From assembly GCA_023362775.1 (NCBI GenBank), contig JALMGJ010000020.1:7892501-7956500 (forward strand): a stretch of 64,000 nt of DNA, written 5' to 3'. The translations under genes were made by a program, and so were the position numbers. The notes under the pieces are model-generated. The model had not been told where the DNA came from, made no database searches, and worked only from the letters and a program-made list of their open reading frames with translations. Shown here in pieces: positions 46,475 to 58,830 of this stretch. The number at the start of each line of letters is the position of its first letter. The first letter of the stretch is position 1. The DNA comes from Charina bottae. Lineage: Eukaryota; Chordata; Lepidosauria; Squamata; Charinaidae.

Positions 46475-46682
46475 AGCTCCAGGGAGCCATTGGTATAGGG
46501 ATAATACTTGCTGTTTGCATAAGCGAAAAGGAGTGTTCAGAGGTTGTGGGGATCTGGAGGTGTGTAAAAGGGTCCAGTCAGTAGTTGTGGTTGAGGAAGG
46601 AAAGGGAATAGCAACTGGATTCCCTTTAGAAACCCTTTAGAAACGTAGGAGGTCCCACAGCATTATAAGCCAAGACATTCTT

Positions 46683-47230
46683 TCAAACCCCAAATGTCAG
46701 AATCCGGATCCCTAACGAGTTGATGGGAGGCACGGATGGTGTCGAGGCAGGTAGGGGGCTGTGATCTTGGACTGCCGGTTTGACGTGTGTCCAGTGAAGC
46801 CAGGTGTTCCATTCAGCAGCCCGAACTGCTGTTTGTGTTGTCAAAAGGATCTGGTACGGGCTGTCCCACCTAGGTTGCAATGGTGTCTTTCTGGAGAAGG
46901 AGCAGATCCACACCCAATCGCCTGGTTCAAAGGGATGAAGAGTTTCTTCCAACGGCAAGGTCTGGAGTAGGGCACTTGGTTTCCACAGAGATCGCAAGTA
47001 CCTGCACATAGAGAGGAGATAAGAAAATAATGTAGAATCCCCCCTCTCTAGGTGAAGGGAGTGGGGATCCAAGCCTTTTGAAACATCTGGTGGCCTGCCA
47101 AAAAGCAACTCAAATGGGGACAATCCCACATCTTTTCGAGGTCGGGTACGTAAGTGAAATAAAGCAATAGGCAACACCTGGGGCCACTTTAAATGCATCT
47201 CCTGGCATAATTTTCCTAGCAGCAGACCAT
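46683..47230 (-). pseudogene. ERV integrase, C-terminal region
   Basis: The segment includes LKWPQVLPIALFHLRTRP and GLSPFELLFGRPP, the conserved end of a gammaretrovirus-type integrase core. LHPFEPGDWVWI follows, then a PRWDSPYQILL-like C-terminal DNA-binding domain ending TWLHWTHVKP. The frame continues upstream of the Met at 47198 to about 47230, where the element is cut, so the catalytic D,D parts are absent. About 200 bp separates it from the first env frame. Confidence 0.88.
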
Positions 47231-47241
47231 TGCAGGTTTTA

Positions 47242-47475
47242 CAGGTAGTCTTTGTTTAGTGACTGCCTCATTTAGCAACTGTTCGCAGTTATGACGGTGA
47301 TGAAAAAGTAACTTTGTGAGCAATTCTCACGTTTACAATCTTCGCAGGTCTGAAAAGCAAAGGTAAGCTGAAGTAAGATCATAAGCACAGTTGCAATTTC
47401 ACTTAGCGGCCACTTTGCTTACTGACCAAGTGGCCAGTCGGTCCCAATTGTGGTCGCTAAACAAGGCGATAGGCC
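47242..47475 (-). mobile_element. Short DNA-transposon-like repeat, caggtagtc family
   Basis: It starts tacaggtagtctttgtttag and ends ...ggtcgctaaacaaggcgata. Its reverse complement shares agcgaccacaattgggac, cttatgatcttacttcagct and aaagttactttttcatcacc with 20118-20335. It abuts the retroviral integrase fragment. Confidence 0.6.
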
Positions 47476-48849
47476 AATCGTACCAGATGCTCTAAATTTA
47501 GATACTCTAAAGAAAGATCATCTAAATGTTCAGATATTCACATTCAGTTACAATGAAAAGAAATGTAAAACCTTGGTGAGGTATCATTTTATGGCAATTT
47601 AAAAGAAAAGTGTCATATCCATTGCATTTGCCTGTATGGTTTCATTGCAAATCATCATGCAGTTTTCTAAACTGTTCTGTTGCAAATCAAATTGTTTTAT
47701 GTTTCAAGCAGCATTTAATAATGCACTCTGTGAATGCTCTAAATTTAACATTTTGTATTCAGAGTGATTAATGGCACCATATTAGATTTCAATTACTATA
47801 AGATAGGTCGTGGTAATAAACAGTGGCAATAATATTCACATTAAGCCAATAAAAAGCATCTGCAATCTGTAACGTATAAGAGCTACTATCACAACATAAT
47901 GTGATGGCATCATACAATGAATTATCAGGATGGTTACAGGAAAATTTTGGCATCAAGTGGCATATTTTGGTTTTAATTATGAAACCAGTAATTTTTTCCA
48001 CTTCACTAATTATATTCGTGCACAACAAAGGAATTATATATTGAAGCCTACTTTAGATACAGAGATAAAATAGACAATATTTCCTATTTTGAAATCAATC
48101 ATGTTTTTCCAGCTAAAAATCCACTGGCACAGGGATTTTCTAAGCTTTTCCAATAAACCATGCAGCCTTTGGACTTCAATAACTTTTTGCACAGCACTAA
48201 TTTGTGCAAACAACAGCCACTTGTAGGATTGTTTATGCAGCTGTACCAAACATTAAAGATAAAAAAGCAGAGATTTACTCATGGACAACCTCAAGTCATG
48301 TCTGTCATCTATCATAGATCAAATACAAAAGAGGTATTTAAAATGATGTTTAGTACTTTTCTATAAGAGGAGTTCACACATTTGGTTGCAGTTTATGAAC
48401 TACTGAGTGAGTAAATCAGACTGTAAGAAACTGGCTGAAGTTTTAAAAATTAAAAAAGGAAATACAAATGATAAACCAAGAGAATGACCTGGAAAATGTT
48501 TTCTTATTGGATCTACAAAAGAGGCTTGTTAAAGCCTTGAAGAAATCTGTGCAATGGGATAAAGCAGAATTGAAGAGAAATCAAATCCTATGACAATATT
48601 TGATTAAATTAAAGATTAAGACTGTTAGAAGTAAATGGAAGGAATATAAAGTTGGTTTATTTGATCAAGGTTAAAATAAGACTTTTTTGCAAAGTTCTGG
48701 TAACCCTTTATGGACTTTTTGCTTACACCAGGATTGAAAAGTGGATTTGCTTATAGATAAGGGATGGGATATGGGATGAAGAGATATCTGTAACCTTATA
48801 AGGGGTGAAGAGTTACTAAATACTTAAGTAAATACAGAATAGCTTTCTC
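47476..48849. other. Unannotated AT-rich sequence
   Basis: Minus-strand frames at 47789-48028 and 48034-48249 show helical, transposase-like composition but no motif I can name. The part after about 48.4 kb may be the decayed 5' portion of the LINE below. Confidence 0.4.
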
Positions 48850-49202
48850 AAAAACAAGATTAAATGTATTGCCATCAAATATGCTATATGGTAGATTTCA
48901 AAAAATTCCCATCACTCAAAGATTTTGTCCCTGTAATGATACTGATCCTGAAACAGTGGATCATATTTTACTGTATTGTGACTTTTATAAGAGCCTTCGG
49001 CAGGAAGTTATCTGGCCTATTTTAAAATCTAAACCAGGAAGGGATACTTCTGAGTGTAAAAAATTTACTTGCAGATGAAAATCCTGCAATCACAGTGGCA
49101 ACAGCCAGATTTTTAACTATAGCTGTAAAAACAAGGTTTTTAGTAACAAATCAAGAGTTGGGCTTTTAAGTGTATCATGTAATATTTATTAAATATTTTA
49201 TC

Positions 49203-49417
49203 TGTTTGGTCTAGTGGTTAAGGTGCTGGGCTAGAAACCAGGAGACTGAGAGTTCTAGTCCCGCCTTAGGCATGAAAGCCGGCTGGGTGACCTTGGGCCA
49301 GTCGCTCTCCCTCAGCCCAACTCACCTCACAGGGTTGCTGTTGTGGGGAAAATAGGGGGAGGAAGGAGTATTAGGTATGTTCGCCGCAGGCGGGATATGA
49401 ATGAATGAATGAATGAA
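49203..49417 (+). repeat. MIR-like SINE with L2-like tail
   Basis: Clean copy: tttggtctagtggttaaggt, tagtcccgccttaggcatga, gaccttgggccagtcgctct, ggaggaaggagtattaggta, then (GAAT)n. The final tail part before the repeat is shortened (cgcaggcgggatatg). Confidence 0.88.
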
Positions 49418-49430
49418 TAGATATTTGTAA

Positions 49431-49530
49431 TGTATAGTCAAAGGCTTTCACAGCCGGAATCTGATGGTTGTTGTGGGTTTTCCGGGCTGTGAACACGGCC
49501 ACACAGGCAGGAAAACCCACAACAACCATC
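49431..49530. mobile_element. Fold-back Penelope-type terminal insertion
   Basis: 100 bp flanked by a 12-bp duplication, agatatttgtaa (49419-49430 and 49531-49542). It has a unique end, aaaggctttcacagccgg, then gatggttgttgtgggttttc... and the reverse complement of that unit. The structure matches 17324-17440 in mirror orientation. Confidence 0.8.
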
Positions 49531-50140
49531 AGATATTTGTAACTTGTTTTCGGGCCTTTTGGCTGTAAATAAATAATACTAAATTTGTTTATACTTGTTA
49601 TGATAAAGGTTGGAAGTCACTTCTTTATATATTTCTTTTCTTTTTCTTTATCAGATTCTTTATTTTCTTTTTCTTCTTTCTTTTTCTTTTCTCTTGTACT
49701 TTTTATTCTTTTTTCTATTCTATTCTCTTTCTCTAAGTTTAGTTTGTATTAGTTTTTACTATTGTAATTAAAATTCTTAATAAAATTATATTTAAAAAAA
49801 AGATTGTAAAGTTGGAGATCCTAGGAAGGAGAGTCTTGAAATGGAGGGTAATCCAAAGCTCAAAAGAAAACCCCAGGTCTTCAGCCAGTCAGTTCTGGAA
49901 TAGCTCTGTTGACTTGAACTATATTATCTCCAGAAGAATCAAAATGATTGCGGCTAAGACTGGAGCTGGCCTCTTTAAACAAGATAGGAAAAGCAGATAA
50001 TGGTTTCTGGATTTCTTTCCTACCTCTTACCAATAGCTCCACCTGTGTCATGTGACTAGGAAGGAGGTGGGCCTAGAGTGGAGAGGTAGGCAGCATTCCA
50101 AGCCATTGCCCAGCTGCCTCTCCCTAATGGTGGATTGATT

Positions 50141-50230
50141 ATCTATATATCTATATCTATATCTATATCTATATCTATATCTATATCTATATCTATATCT
50201 ATATCTATATCTATATATCTATATATATAA
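50141..50230. repeat. (ATATCT)n microsatellite
   Basis: About 14 hexanucleotide units. It lies just 5' of the truncated BovB copy. Bases 49798-50140 hold nothing recognised. Confidence 0.95.
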
Positions 50231-50273
50231 TTCCTAAGGAATTCCTATATATAATATTCCTAAGGAATATGCA

Positions 50274-51240
50274 GTGGAGGTGAAGAATAGATTTAAGGGA
50301 CTAGATTTAGTAGATAGGGTCCCAGAAGAACTATGGACAGAAGTTCGCAACATTGTTCAGGAGGCGGCAACAAAAAACGTCCCAAAGAAAAAGAAAACCA
50401 AGAAGGCAAGATGGCTGTCTGCTGAGACACTGGAAGTAGCCCAAGAAAGAAGGAAAGCAAAAGGCAACAGTCATAGGGGGAGATATGCCCAATTAAATGC
50501 AAAATTCCAGAGGTTAGCCAGAAGAGATAAGGAATTATTTTTAAACAAGCAATGTGCGGAAGTGGAAGAAGACAATAGAATAGGAAGGACAAGAGACCTC
50601 TTCCAGAAAATTAGAAACATCGGAGGTAAATTCCAGGCAAAAATGGGTATGATCAAAAGCAAAGATGGTAAGGACCTAACAGAAGCAGAAGAGATCAAGA
50701 AAAGGTGGCAAGAATATACGGAAGATCTGCATAGGAAGGATAATAATATTGGAGATAGCTTTGACAGTGTGGTCAGTGAGTTAGAGCCAGACATCCTGAA
50801 GAGTGAGGTTGAATGGGCCTTAAGAAGCATTGCTAATAACAAGGCAGCAGGAGACGACGGTATCCCAGCTGAACTGTTTAAAATCTTGCAAGATGATGCT
50901 GTCAAGGTGATGCATGCCATATGCCAGCAAATTTGGAAAACACAAAAATGGCCATCAGATTGGAAAAAATCAACTTATATCCCCATACCAAAAAAGGGAA
51001 GCACTAAAGAATGTTCAAACTATCGAACAGTGGCACTTATTTCACATGCCAGTAAGGTAATGCTCAAGATCTTGCAAGGTAGACTCCAGCAATTCATGGA
51101 GCGAGAATTGCCAGATGTACAAGCTGGGTTTAGAAAAGGCAGAGGAACTAGAGACCAAATTGCCAATATCCTCTGGATAATGGAGAAAGCCAGGGAGTTT
51201 CAGAAAAACATCTATTTCTGTTTTATTGACTATTCTAAAG
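50274..51240 (+). pseudogene. BovB ORF2: linker and RT first half
   Basis: It contains KARWLSAETLEVAQERRKAK, then NKAAGDDGIPAELFK (RT block 0/1), PIPKKGSTKECSNYRTVALIS (block 2) and FIDYSKAF (motif A, with its catalytic Asp). The ORF runs to 51317, but the last ~25 residues after FIDYSKAF are out of phase. The BovB reading resumes in the frame starting at 51248. Confidence 0.93.
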
Positions 51241-51247
51241 CCTTTGT

Positions 51248-52180
51248 GTGGATCATAACAAATTGTGGCAAGTTCTTGGTGGTATGGGGATACCAAGTCA
51301 TCTTGTCTGCCTCCTGAGGAATCTGTATAACGACCAAGTAGCAATGGTAAGAACAGAGCACGGAACAACGGACTGGTTTAAGATTGGGAAAGGAGTACGG
51401 CAGGGTTGTATACTTTCACCCTACCTATTCAACCTGTACGCAGAACACATCATGCGATGAGCTGGGCTTGAGGAATCCAAGGCTGGAGTTAAAATCGCTG
51501 GAAGAAACATTAACAATCTCAGATATGCAGATGATACCACTTTGATGGCTGAAAGCGAGGAGGAGTTGAGGAGCCTTATGACGAAGGTGAAAGAAGAAAG
51601 TGCAAAAGCTGGGTTGCAGTTAAACCTCAAAAAAACCAAGATTATGGCAACGAGCTTGATTGATGACTGGCAAATAGAGGGAGAAAAAGTGGAGGCAGTG
51701 ACAGACTTTGTATTTCTAGGCGCAAAGATTACTGCAGATGCTGACTGCAGCCAGGAAATCAGAAGACGTCTACTTCTTGGGAGGAGAGCAATGGCAAATC
51801 TTGATAAAATAGTTAAGAGTAGAGACATCACACTGACAACAAAGGTCCGCATAGTTAAAGCAATGGTATTCCCCATAGTAACCTATGGCTGTGAGAGCTG
51901 GACCATAAGGAAGGCTGAGCGAAGGAAGATAGATGCTTTTGAACTGTGGTGTTGGAGGAAAATTCTGAGAGTGCCTTGGACTGCAAGAAGATCAAACCAG
52001 TCCATACTCCAGGAAATAAAGCCAGACTGCTCACTTGAGGGAATGATATTAAAGGCAAAACTGAAGTACTTTGGCCACATAATGAGAAGACAGGATACCC
52101 TGGAGAAGAAGCTGATGCTAGGGAAAGTGGAAGGCAAAAGGAAGAGGGGCCGACCAAGGGCAAGATGGATGGATGGATGG
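51248..52180 (+). pseudogene. BovB ORF2: RT second half and C-terminus
   Basis: The frame from 51248 gives GVRQGCILSPYLFNLYAEHIMR (motif B) and meets a stop just after HIMR (51458-51460). The sequence continues with LRYADDTTLMAESEEEL (YADD catalytic motif, about 51525) in the frame of the ORF at 51542. Then come GCESWTIRKAERRKIDAFELWCWR and YFGHIMRR, a basic tail, and a frame change near the ATGG repeat at 52165-52180. The catalytic aspartates are preserved. Confidence 0.93.
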
Positions 52181-52322
52181 TATTCTGGAGGTGACGGACT
52201 CAACCATGGGGGAGCTGGGGATGGTGACGGCCGACAGGAAGCTCTGGCGTGGGCTGGTCCGTGAAGTCACGAAGAGTCGGAAGCGACTGAACGAATAAAC
52301 AACAACAACAAAATATATATAA

Positions 52323-52345
52323 TTAATAATAATAATAATAATAAT
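52323..52345. repeat. (AAT)n tract
   Basis: Short ATA/AAT run just after the BovB (CAA)n end. Confidence 0.85.
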
Positions 52346-55300
52346 TAGAGATTTTAACATAAGTAAAAGATAAATATGAAAATATATAAAGAAAAATTAA
52401 GAAAAAGATAAAAGATAAAAGTGCAGAAAACGGTACAGATAGAAAAAGATATATAAAGAAGCGACCTCCAATCTTCTTTACAGCAGTTACAAACAAACTT
52501 ATTATCTCTCCTCCCCCTTTAGGATTACATTACATGGTTTCCTTCTTCCCATATTCAACCCTTTTTAATCAGCAAATCCAGAAATCGCTAATTCATTTTT
52601 TTCCATTTTCAGCAAAAAGTCTGTAAGAGGTTTCCAGTCTTTTATGAAAATACTTGTTGGTTTATCCCTGATCCAATAGATCAAGTTTGCAATTTCTGCG
52701 AATTCTGCAGCCTTTATGAGTTTTTAATTTGTTTATTTTGGAAAACTCCCAGACATGGATTTCATGTGCAAACATGTAATGTAGAACTTAGCTATCATCC
52801 CACAGAATTGTACAACAGCATGTCTGTAGCACTAGTAGGTGAGGAAGTGAAGAAATGTATAAAACTTGATCTTTCATTCCTCTAATTATTTACATTTCTC
52901 CTAAGGAAAGCTTGTAGAGCAACAGCTGAAGGAAAAAAAGAACTCTATAAAAATAGTCCTAGTTACCTAGCAAAAATTATGAGACAGAATTAAAGTATCT
53001 CATGATGCATTGTGCTAGTGTGGATATTGGCAGTGGATACTGAATTTTGTTTCCAGAGTACATTATTATTTATAGATTTGTGGTCATAGACAAAAAATTT
53101 CATAGAGTATAACAAACAACAAAACTTAAAATAAAACTAAATATTAAAAGGTAAAATATATGAATATATGAATACATGGCTAATTGCCCTATATCATGGA
53201 AATTAATCAATCAAATCTTATTTACACCCCAAGTTTCTTTACAGTCATCATGACTGAACAATATTTTGCTATAATTGTTGAGATTTCTGCAGATTTATCT
53301 GCTAATAAGAACACATTCTCTTCCGTAGAACAGTCAGAGCAATTTGTTAAATGTAGCTACTTCCATTTAAAATAATATTGAATAAAGATGTATTTCTTTA
53401 ATTTATATCTCATTTCCATAAAAAATAGTGCTCATAATGGCTAACAATTAAATACAGATAAAATCACCATGATAATTCCAAATCAACATTGACAATAAGT
53501 AAAAAACAGTAAGCATGCTTTTGAGTTTCCATTATATTTAAAACATCAAAGCCCATCAAATAAAAACACATAATTAGGAAATAAATAACTGTATGCACCA
53601 GAATAAAACATGCTTCAGCAACAAGTCATTTTTAAAGTCAAAGGCCTGTCTGAGTAGAAATAATTTGCCTGCTAATGAAAGAACAAGAGAGATGGCAGGA
53701 AATCCCGGAATCTCAGATCGGCCACTGAAAAGACTTGTTTTGTGTCTATGTCTCTCCTGAGGACCTGAAAACCCAGGCAACCCCATAAGGGAGAAAGGAG
53801 GAGGCTTCAGTAATGCCCTTTGTTGCCTCTTGCTATGGCTAACGGAAGCAGCATAAATAATGCAAAGTAGCACACAATTTAATTTATACATGCATAATGT
53901 ATGCAGATCGTAGAGCTGGTGCAGAATTTGGATTACTGCTGGTGCACCGAGTTTGATTGTTTGATATTGCAGACTACAGAGTTTACATATGAACCAAAAG
54001 AAATGAAGGGCAAGGGAGAGAAAAGGTTTGGCCCAAGAGTCAAAGTTTAAACTGTCATTGTTGTACCAATCTTCTTTATTTGCACACCTTCTGAGTCACA
54101 CACAGCTTTCCCGGTGAGAGGTTGAGAGATCTTACAGGAGACCCCAGTCAACCTGCTACATTGAAGAAGCCTGAGGAGAGAAGAATTTACTAAATGACAG
54201 ATGACAGGGCAGTTTCCCACACGGCATGGCTTCTGCAATCAGAGGCCTGCAAAAGGCAGTCCTTGAAGGTTCAACAGCAAAACTAGGTTGATTTCTAGGC
54301 AGCAGAGAGCCAGACTGAGCCTTGTCTTGTCATTACAGGCTGTCTCTTTGCAAAAGAAGATCTGGGATGCCTCCATTGCTCTCAGAGCATTTTCTTCTTT
54401 AGTTTCAGAGAGGTGTCACTGCTTCAACACCTTGTTATCATGAACAGAAGAGGGGGGGAAATGCTGAAGGATACAGAGACAGATTGGTAGCAGTCTCTGG
54501 CAGACTCCAGCAGTAAGGCAATTGTCATGACAATAAAGAGGCAGACACCAGTGCTGGGTGAAATGCTCCTTTAACCTTCACTAAACACAACAGCATGGGG
54601 TCAACAAGGGTTGCTAAAAAATGGGGGTGAGGACAAGGAAGCTGATTCCTTACCCTGTGCATTCAAGCAGTGGCTTGGTCATCCACACCACCTGGGTGCC
54701 TTGTGCATCATACACACGCTTGAGACTTAAGAACTAAACCATATCTTCAAGCGCCATATGCTTTTTAGGCTAGAAAGAGATGCTGTCTTTGGGTGACCTC
54801 CACAGATGTCCTCCCTTTCCCTAACTGCTCTATCATCCTAGCTGAGCAGAGTGGAGTAATTCTAGCTGGCGTTTTTTAATCCGGACATTCTTGCCAAGGC
54901 GAGTCACCAAACAACGTCTGCGGTAGAATGACAAACAACCCCAGGTATCCAACCGCATCTGCCTTTGATACTGGCCAGATTGGGCCAGAACTGAGAAAAG
55001 TGCTTAACTAAAAAGTGCCTTTCTGCCCAGAAAAGAATCCAGAGAATCCAGAGAATTAATTCTGAAACAGAAAAAGACTTCCTAGATGGCCACTAAGATG
55101 GGATTGTTGGCAAGGCCACCTGGTAAATGCTAATTTCCTTGCCCTTGTCAATATTAGTTCACCATCTCCTGATCAGTTGAACTGTGGTCCCTACCATGCC
55201 AACTAAGGCAGCTGCATTCCAAAAGGAAGAATAAACAAATTCCCTTAGCAACTTCCTATGGTGGCCACTGTCAGGCTGAAGATGTCAGTCAACTGGCATT

Positions 55301-55614
55301 GAATTAATAAAGGAACAATGAGCACCGCAACCAAAGCTGTAGAAAGAAACAAAGAGGTAATTAAAGGGAGGGTAAGTAAAGGACATATGGCAGCAAGATA
55401 GCTATAGCAGGCCTAGTTAGCTGCTGTCAAAGGCAGGGTACTTCAGCAACATGGTAAAAGTAAAAGGAGACATAGGCCATGTGGGGGATTGCAGGCTTGG
55501 TGGGAGAACATCCACTTCCTTTCCTTCCTAGAACACATTCCTATATGTAGCTGTCTATCCCTTGCCCCTTGTTCAATGCTATGCAATTGAAAAGGGAAGA
55601 ACTGCTAGTTTTGA
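52346..55614. other. Unannotated sequence
   Basis: No gene or known repeat family recognised over this 3.3 kb. A PolyA-site-like aataaagagg at 54533 has no supporting context. Frames are short. Confidence 0.5.
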
Positions 55615-55760
55615 CTCAAGGCGGACACTTTCTCAGCTCTAGGAAGAAGGCAATGGCAAGCCACTTTGGAAAATGTTGCCAAGAAAACTGCAGGGACTCT
55701 TCCAGGCAGTTGCCAGGAGTCAAGACTGACTTGAAGGTGCGCACATACACACACAGAGAC
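55615..55760 (+). repeat. MIR-like SINE 3' half, BovB-like tail
   Basis: Contains ctctaggaagaaggcaatgg, ccaagaaaactgcagggact and gtcaagactgacttgaagg followed by CACA repeats. It corresponds to the end of the SINE at 9963-10172; the head is missing. Confidence 0.7.
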
Positions 55761-57512
55761 GTTTTCATAATTTTATCATGTACACATGCTGAGATCCCTG
55801 AACAACATGCAAACCGTCGTCTGGAGATCCCAAATCTCAGCAACATGCCCAGAAGTCATTGCATTCCTCTCCAATGATTGTTCCCGGACTGTGCTCATAG
55901 AGAGGGGGGAAAAAGAGATATTAAAATACCCAAGGAAAAGAAATGAATGGGGCCCAATTTCTGCAAAGATTGGAGGTCATAATAACTTTCACAAGCCTGA
56001 ATAATAAAAAGAAAGCAGCTCCTTTGTGGTATGTCAGTTCCAGTCATTCACCTTAACCAAGACATTAGGAGTATTCTCAAGCAGAACAAGGAGCTAAAGA
56101 AACTTTTTAGTTTGCAGAATGTCCCTTATTGATTAGCCCCTTTCAAAATGGTAGGCTTCTCGTCCGGTAGATTGGTGTAAGCGCAGAAATGTTTACAGTG
56201 GTGCAAACATGCGTGAAAAGAAAAATACCCTAGAGATAAGCTTTCAATTAAAAACCAGGAAGTTAAAAATAGGGTCTGGTAAGAGTTTTCTTGCCCTAGA
56301 AAATGAGGCCTCTTTCCCTCCCCCATTTTTACAACTCAGGTAATGAGACGGCAGAACTTATTACTGTGTTTCCCCTCTCTGCCTGTTAAGCTTTGTAGTG
56401 CATTTGCAGATATTACAAAGAGCTTTAGGAGAGTATTTTAAAGTGCCTGATGCAAAACTGTGCTCTACTTCACAAAAATTCCTTAGTGTTAAGGGAAATA
56501 AAATACTTCACTTCAATAAAAATGTCATTTAGGGAAGGGAGGGAAGTTTGACAAGGAGGTGAGAAGTTGAAGAGGAAGCTATCAAAATACACAAGGAAAT
56601 TAGAAGGACTTCAAGGGCCTAAAAAAAGAGGGACGGATTCCAGGAAAGGAAATTCTGCCTTTATTGCACTATAGAGTTTATTGAGATTTTAGTTGTCTCC
56701 TCAAATACAAAGAGCTGGACTTATTCTCTCTTTGAATAAGGAATCAAATGCAAAGGCAATAATTTATAAAGCCTGGCTCTCATGTTATTTTGCTGTAAGG
56801 AAACAGGAGATGGCCTTAGCTAGGAGCTTGTGAAATTATCCTGCTGAATTTCAGCAGGATTGTTTAATCTCTTTTAATTTGCCATAGTATTTGTCATTTG
56901 TTTCATCTGGAGACTAACTGCCAAGCTAATTTAATTTTTCTCCTATTGCAAGTTCCATACCAAATCTAGGGATATGAAATACCTATCTCTCCCACCCATC
57001 ATCATGAAAACTGATGCTGTTTCACCTTGAGCTTCCTCAGGTATTCTGCCAAAGGAGGAAGCCCTGGTATCAAAGAGTCACTCTGTATGAACTTGAGTTT
57101 AGTATACAGCTTGGCTGTTCCAAAGCTTCAAGACAATTTGCTTTTGAATGTGGGAAGCCTCTGAAAATACCCAGTCCCAGTCTGAGTTGCTTAAATATCT
57201 TTCAGAAACAATTTCAGTACTGTATGTTGTTTTGATTTATAAAAAATCCAAATCATCGTTTGCCAACTTACCACCTTTTATGTTGCCCAGGGATAATGGA
57301 AGTTGAAACCTAACACATGGAGAGTGTTAGGTTGGAGAAGCTTCTCAGAAGGATGTATCTCCTGCATTATTTCTTGGCTATTTCTGGAGATAAAAATAAT
57401 AAAATAAAGTTGATTTAGAAGGGTGGCTAGGCTCATATCTCAAAACATGGCTTCTTTTAACTGTTTTATTAGCTTCAATTTTCGAATTCAAAGTAGTGAC
57501 CTATCATTTATG
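55761..57512. other. Unannotated sequence
   Basis: Nothing recognisable; only short frames. Confidence 0.5.
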
Positions 57513-57600
57513 AGTTTATTTATTTATTTATTTATTTATTTATTACATTTATATCCCGCCCATCTCCCCCACAAGGAGGGACCCTGGGAGTTCTCTCCCT
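57513..57600 (-). repeat. L2-like 3' tail with (TTTA)n
   Basis: (TTTA)n, then tatatcccgcccatctcccc, then gagggaccctggga: the reverse complement of the LINE end at 62.55-62.60 kb. The following 57601-58215 is unrecognised. Confidence 0.7.
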
Positions 57601-58228
57601 AACCTTAATTCTGTACCCCTTAACTTCCTTTAAAAATCTTTGTGATCAGATCCTAACCTATCTTCCTGTCCTCTCCTTTAAGGCATTAACGATGGCAAAA
57701 TAGCAGACAAATAATCAGATTGCACTTGTTTATGTTAAGAAAATTGCCACTTCAGGAGATGAAATTGTTGGATTTTCTTTTCATGACCAGCTGCTAATCA
57801 TGGTGTCAGACATCAAAATATTCTGAAAACATTTGGTTAAATAGTTTTGCTTTCTCCTTGAATTATATGCCACTGTTTACTGACTTGATTGTTACATCCT
57901 GTATTTGCTTTGTTAAATATGTCTTTACCCAAAACACATATTTAACAAAAAATGTATTAGACAACTTTTCCTGTTTGCCCCCTTTATTTAGCATTGAGAA
58001 ACATATGGTTTATATATAAGACATATACAGATACAGTAGCTAAAAATATTCCAGTGGTTAAAGTTAACATACAGTGCTGAGCCCAAAACTCAATAGGTAA
58101 GTAAGTGGCTTCCAAATCTGGGAGTGGGGCAATTTATCAGTTACTTCACTTCATCAGCAGGAACACATTCTTAATCTGGGGAGTTATTGTAGTTATTGTT
58201 GCTAGTACAGACCCTAGAGGCCTTAGTA

Positions 58229-58572
58229 AGGTAAGGTAAGGTAAGGGTTCCCCCCGCACATTTGTGCAGTCGTGTCCGAATCTAGGGGCCGGTGCTCATC
58301 TCCGTTTGCTAGCCGAAGAGCCAGCATTGTCCGAAGACGCTTCCGCGGTCATGTGGCTGGCATGACGCGCGTGGAACGCTGCTACCTACCCACCGAAGTG
58401 GTACCTATTCATCTACTTGCATTTGCATGCTTTCGAATTGCTAGGTTGGCAAGAGCTGGGGCGAGTGCGGGAGCTCACTCCGTCACGCGGGGCTAGGGAT
58501 TCGAACCTCTAAACTTGCGATCTTCTGACCGACAAGCCTGGCGTCTTACCGGCTGAGCCACCATGCCCCTTC
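58229..58572 (-). repeat. Full-length Sauria/ACA-type SINE
   Basis: Minus-strand copy of 344 bp with (GGTAA)n at the tail end, BovB-like tail, core and tRNA head. A 13-bp duplication, agaggccttagta, lies at 58216-58228 and 58573-58585. The sequence is the most complete of the family here. Confidence 0.94.
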
Positions 58573-58830
58573 AGAGGCCTTAGTAGTAAGTAGTAATTGT
58601 CAGCTTTTGCTGGCCCAACACCTCTGACCTGTCCTAAATAGAGGTAGCCAGACCATGACGATCCATGGATTCATAATCAGACTGAACTACAGTAATGCAT
58701 TATATGGATAGGAAACTTTTCTTTGTGAGCTGCCACAAAGTATGGCAGCTATGTGCCATGGATACTCCTAATTCACATGCTCAAAGCGATGCATTAGCTG
58801 CCCTCCCCTTTTTTGGGTGTGTGTGTGTGT

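Larger units (their letters stand above)
45246..47236 (-). mobile_element. Endogenous retrovirus fragment (pol end and env)
   Basis: The minus-strand order is integrase C-terminus (47230-46683) then env (46474-45246), the 3' half of a provirus. No LTR, gag, protease or RT is present. The upstream side is cut at a short DNA-transposon-like repeat (47242) and the downstream side at the L2 tail (45245). Env is split by a frame change. It is an old, defective remnant, closest by integrase character to gammaretrovirus-like (class I) elements. Confidence 0.85.
48850..49797 (+). pseudogene. LINE ORF2 C-terminus and 3' UTR
   Basis: A frame at 48869-49078 contains RFCPCNDTDPETVDHILLYCDFYKSLR: a C-x-C ... 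H-x4-C zinc-binding signature common at the C-terminus of non-LTR reverse transcriptases. A pyrimidine-rich 3' UTR (49620-49740) and aaaattcttaataaaatt with poly(A) at 49790-49797 follow. A SINE and a Penelope fold-back are nested inside the 3' UTR. The clade is uncertain (L1-like tail). Confidence 0.6.
50266..52312 (+). mobile_element. BovB (RTE) LINE, 5'-truncated
   Basis: It starts inside ORF2 (YAVEVKNRFKGL) and runs through the RT domain to the C-terminal YFGHIMRR region. It ends with aagagtcggaagcgactgaa and (CAA)n. The apurinic-type endonuclease half is missing. The order and wording match BovB of squamates and ruminants closely. Frame breaks near 51240 and 52180 and a stop near 51458 disable it, but divergence is modest, so it is among the youngest LINEs here. 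Confidence 0.95.
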
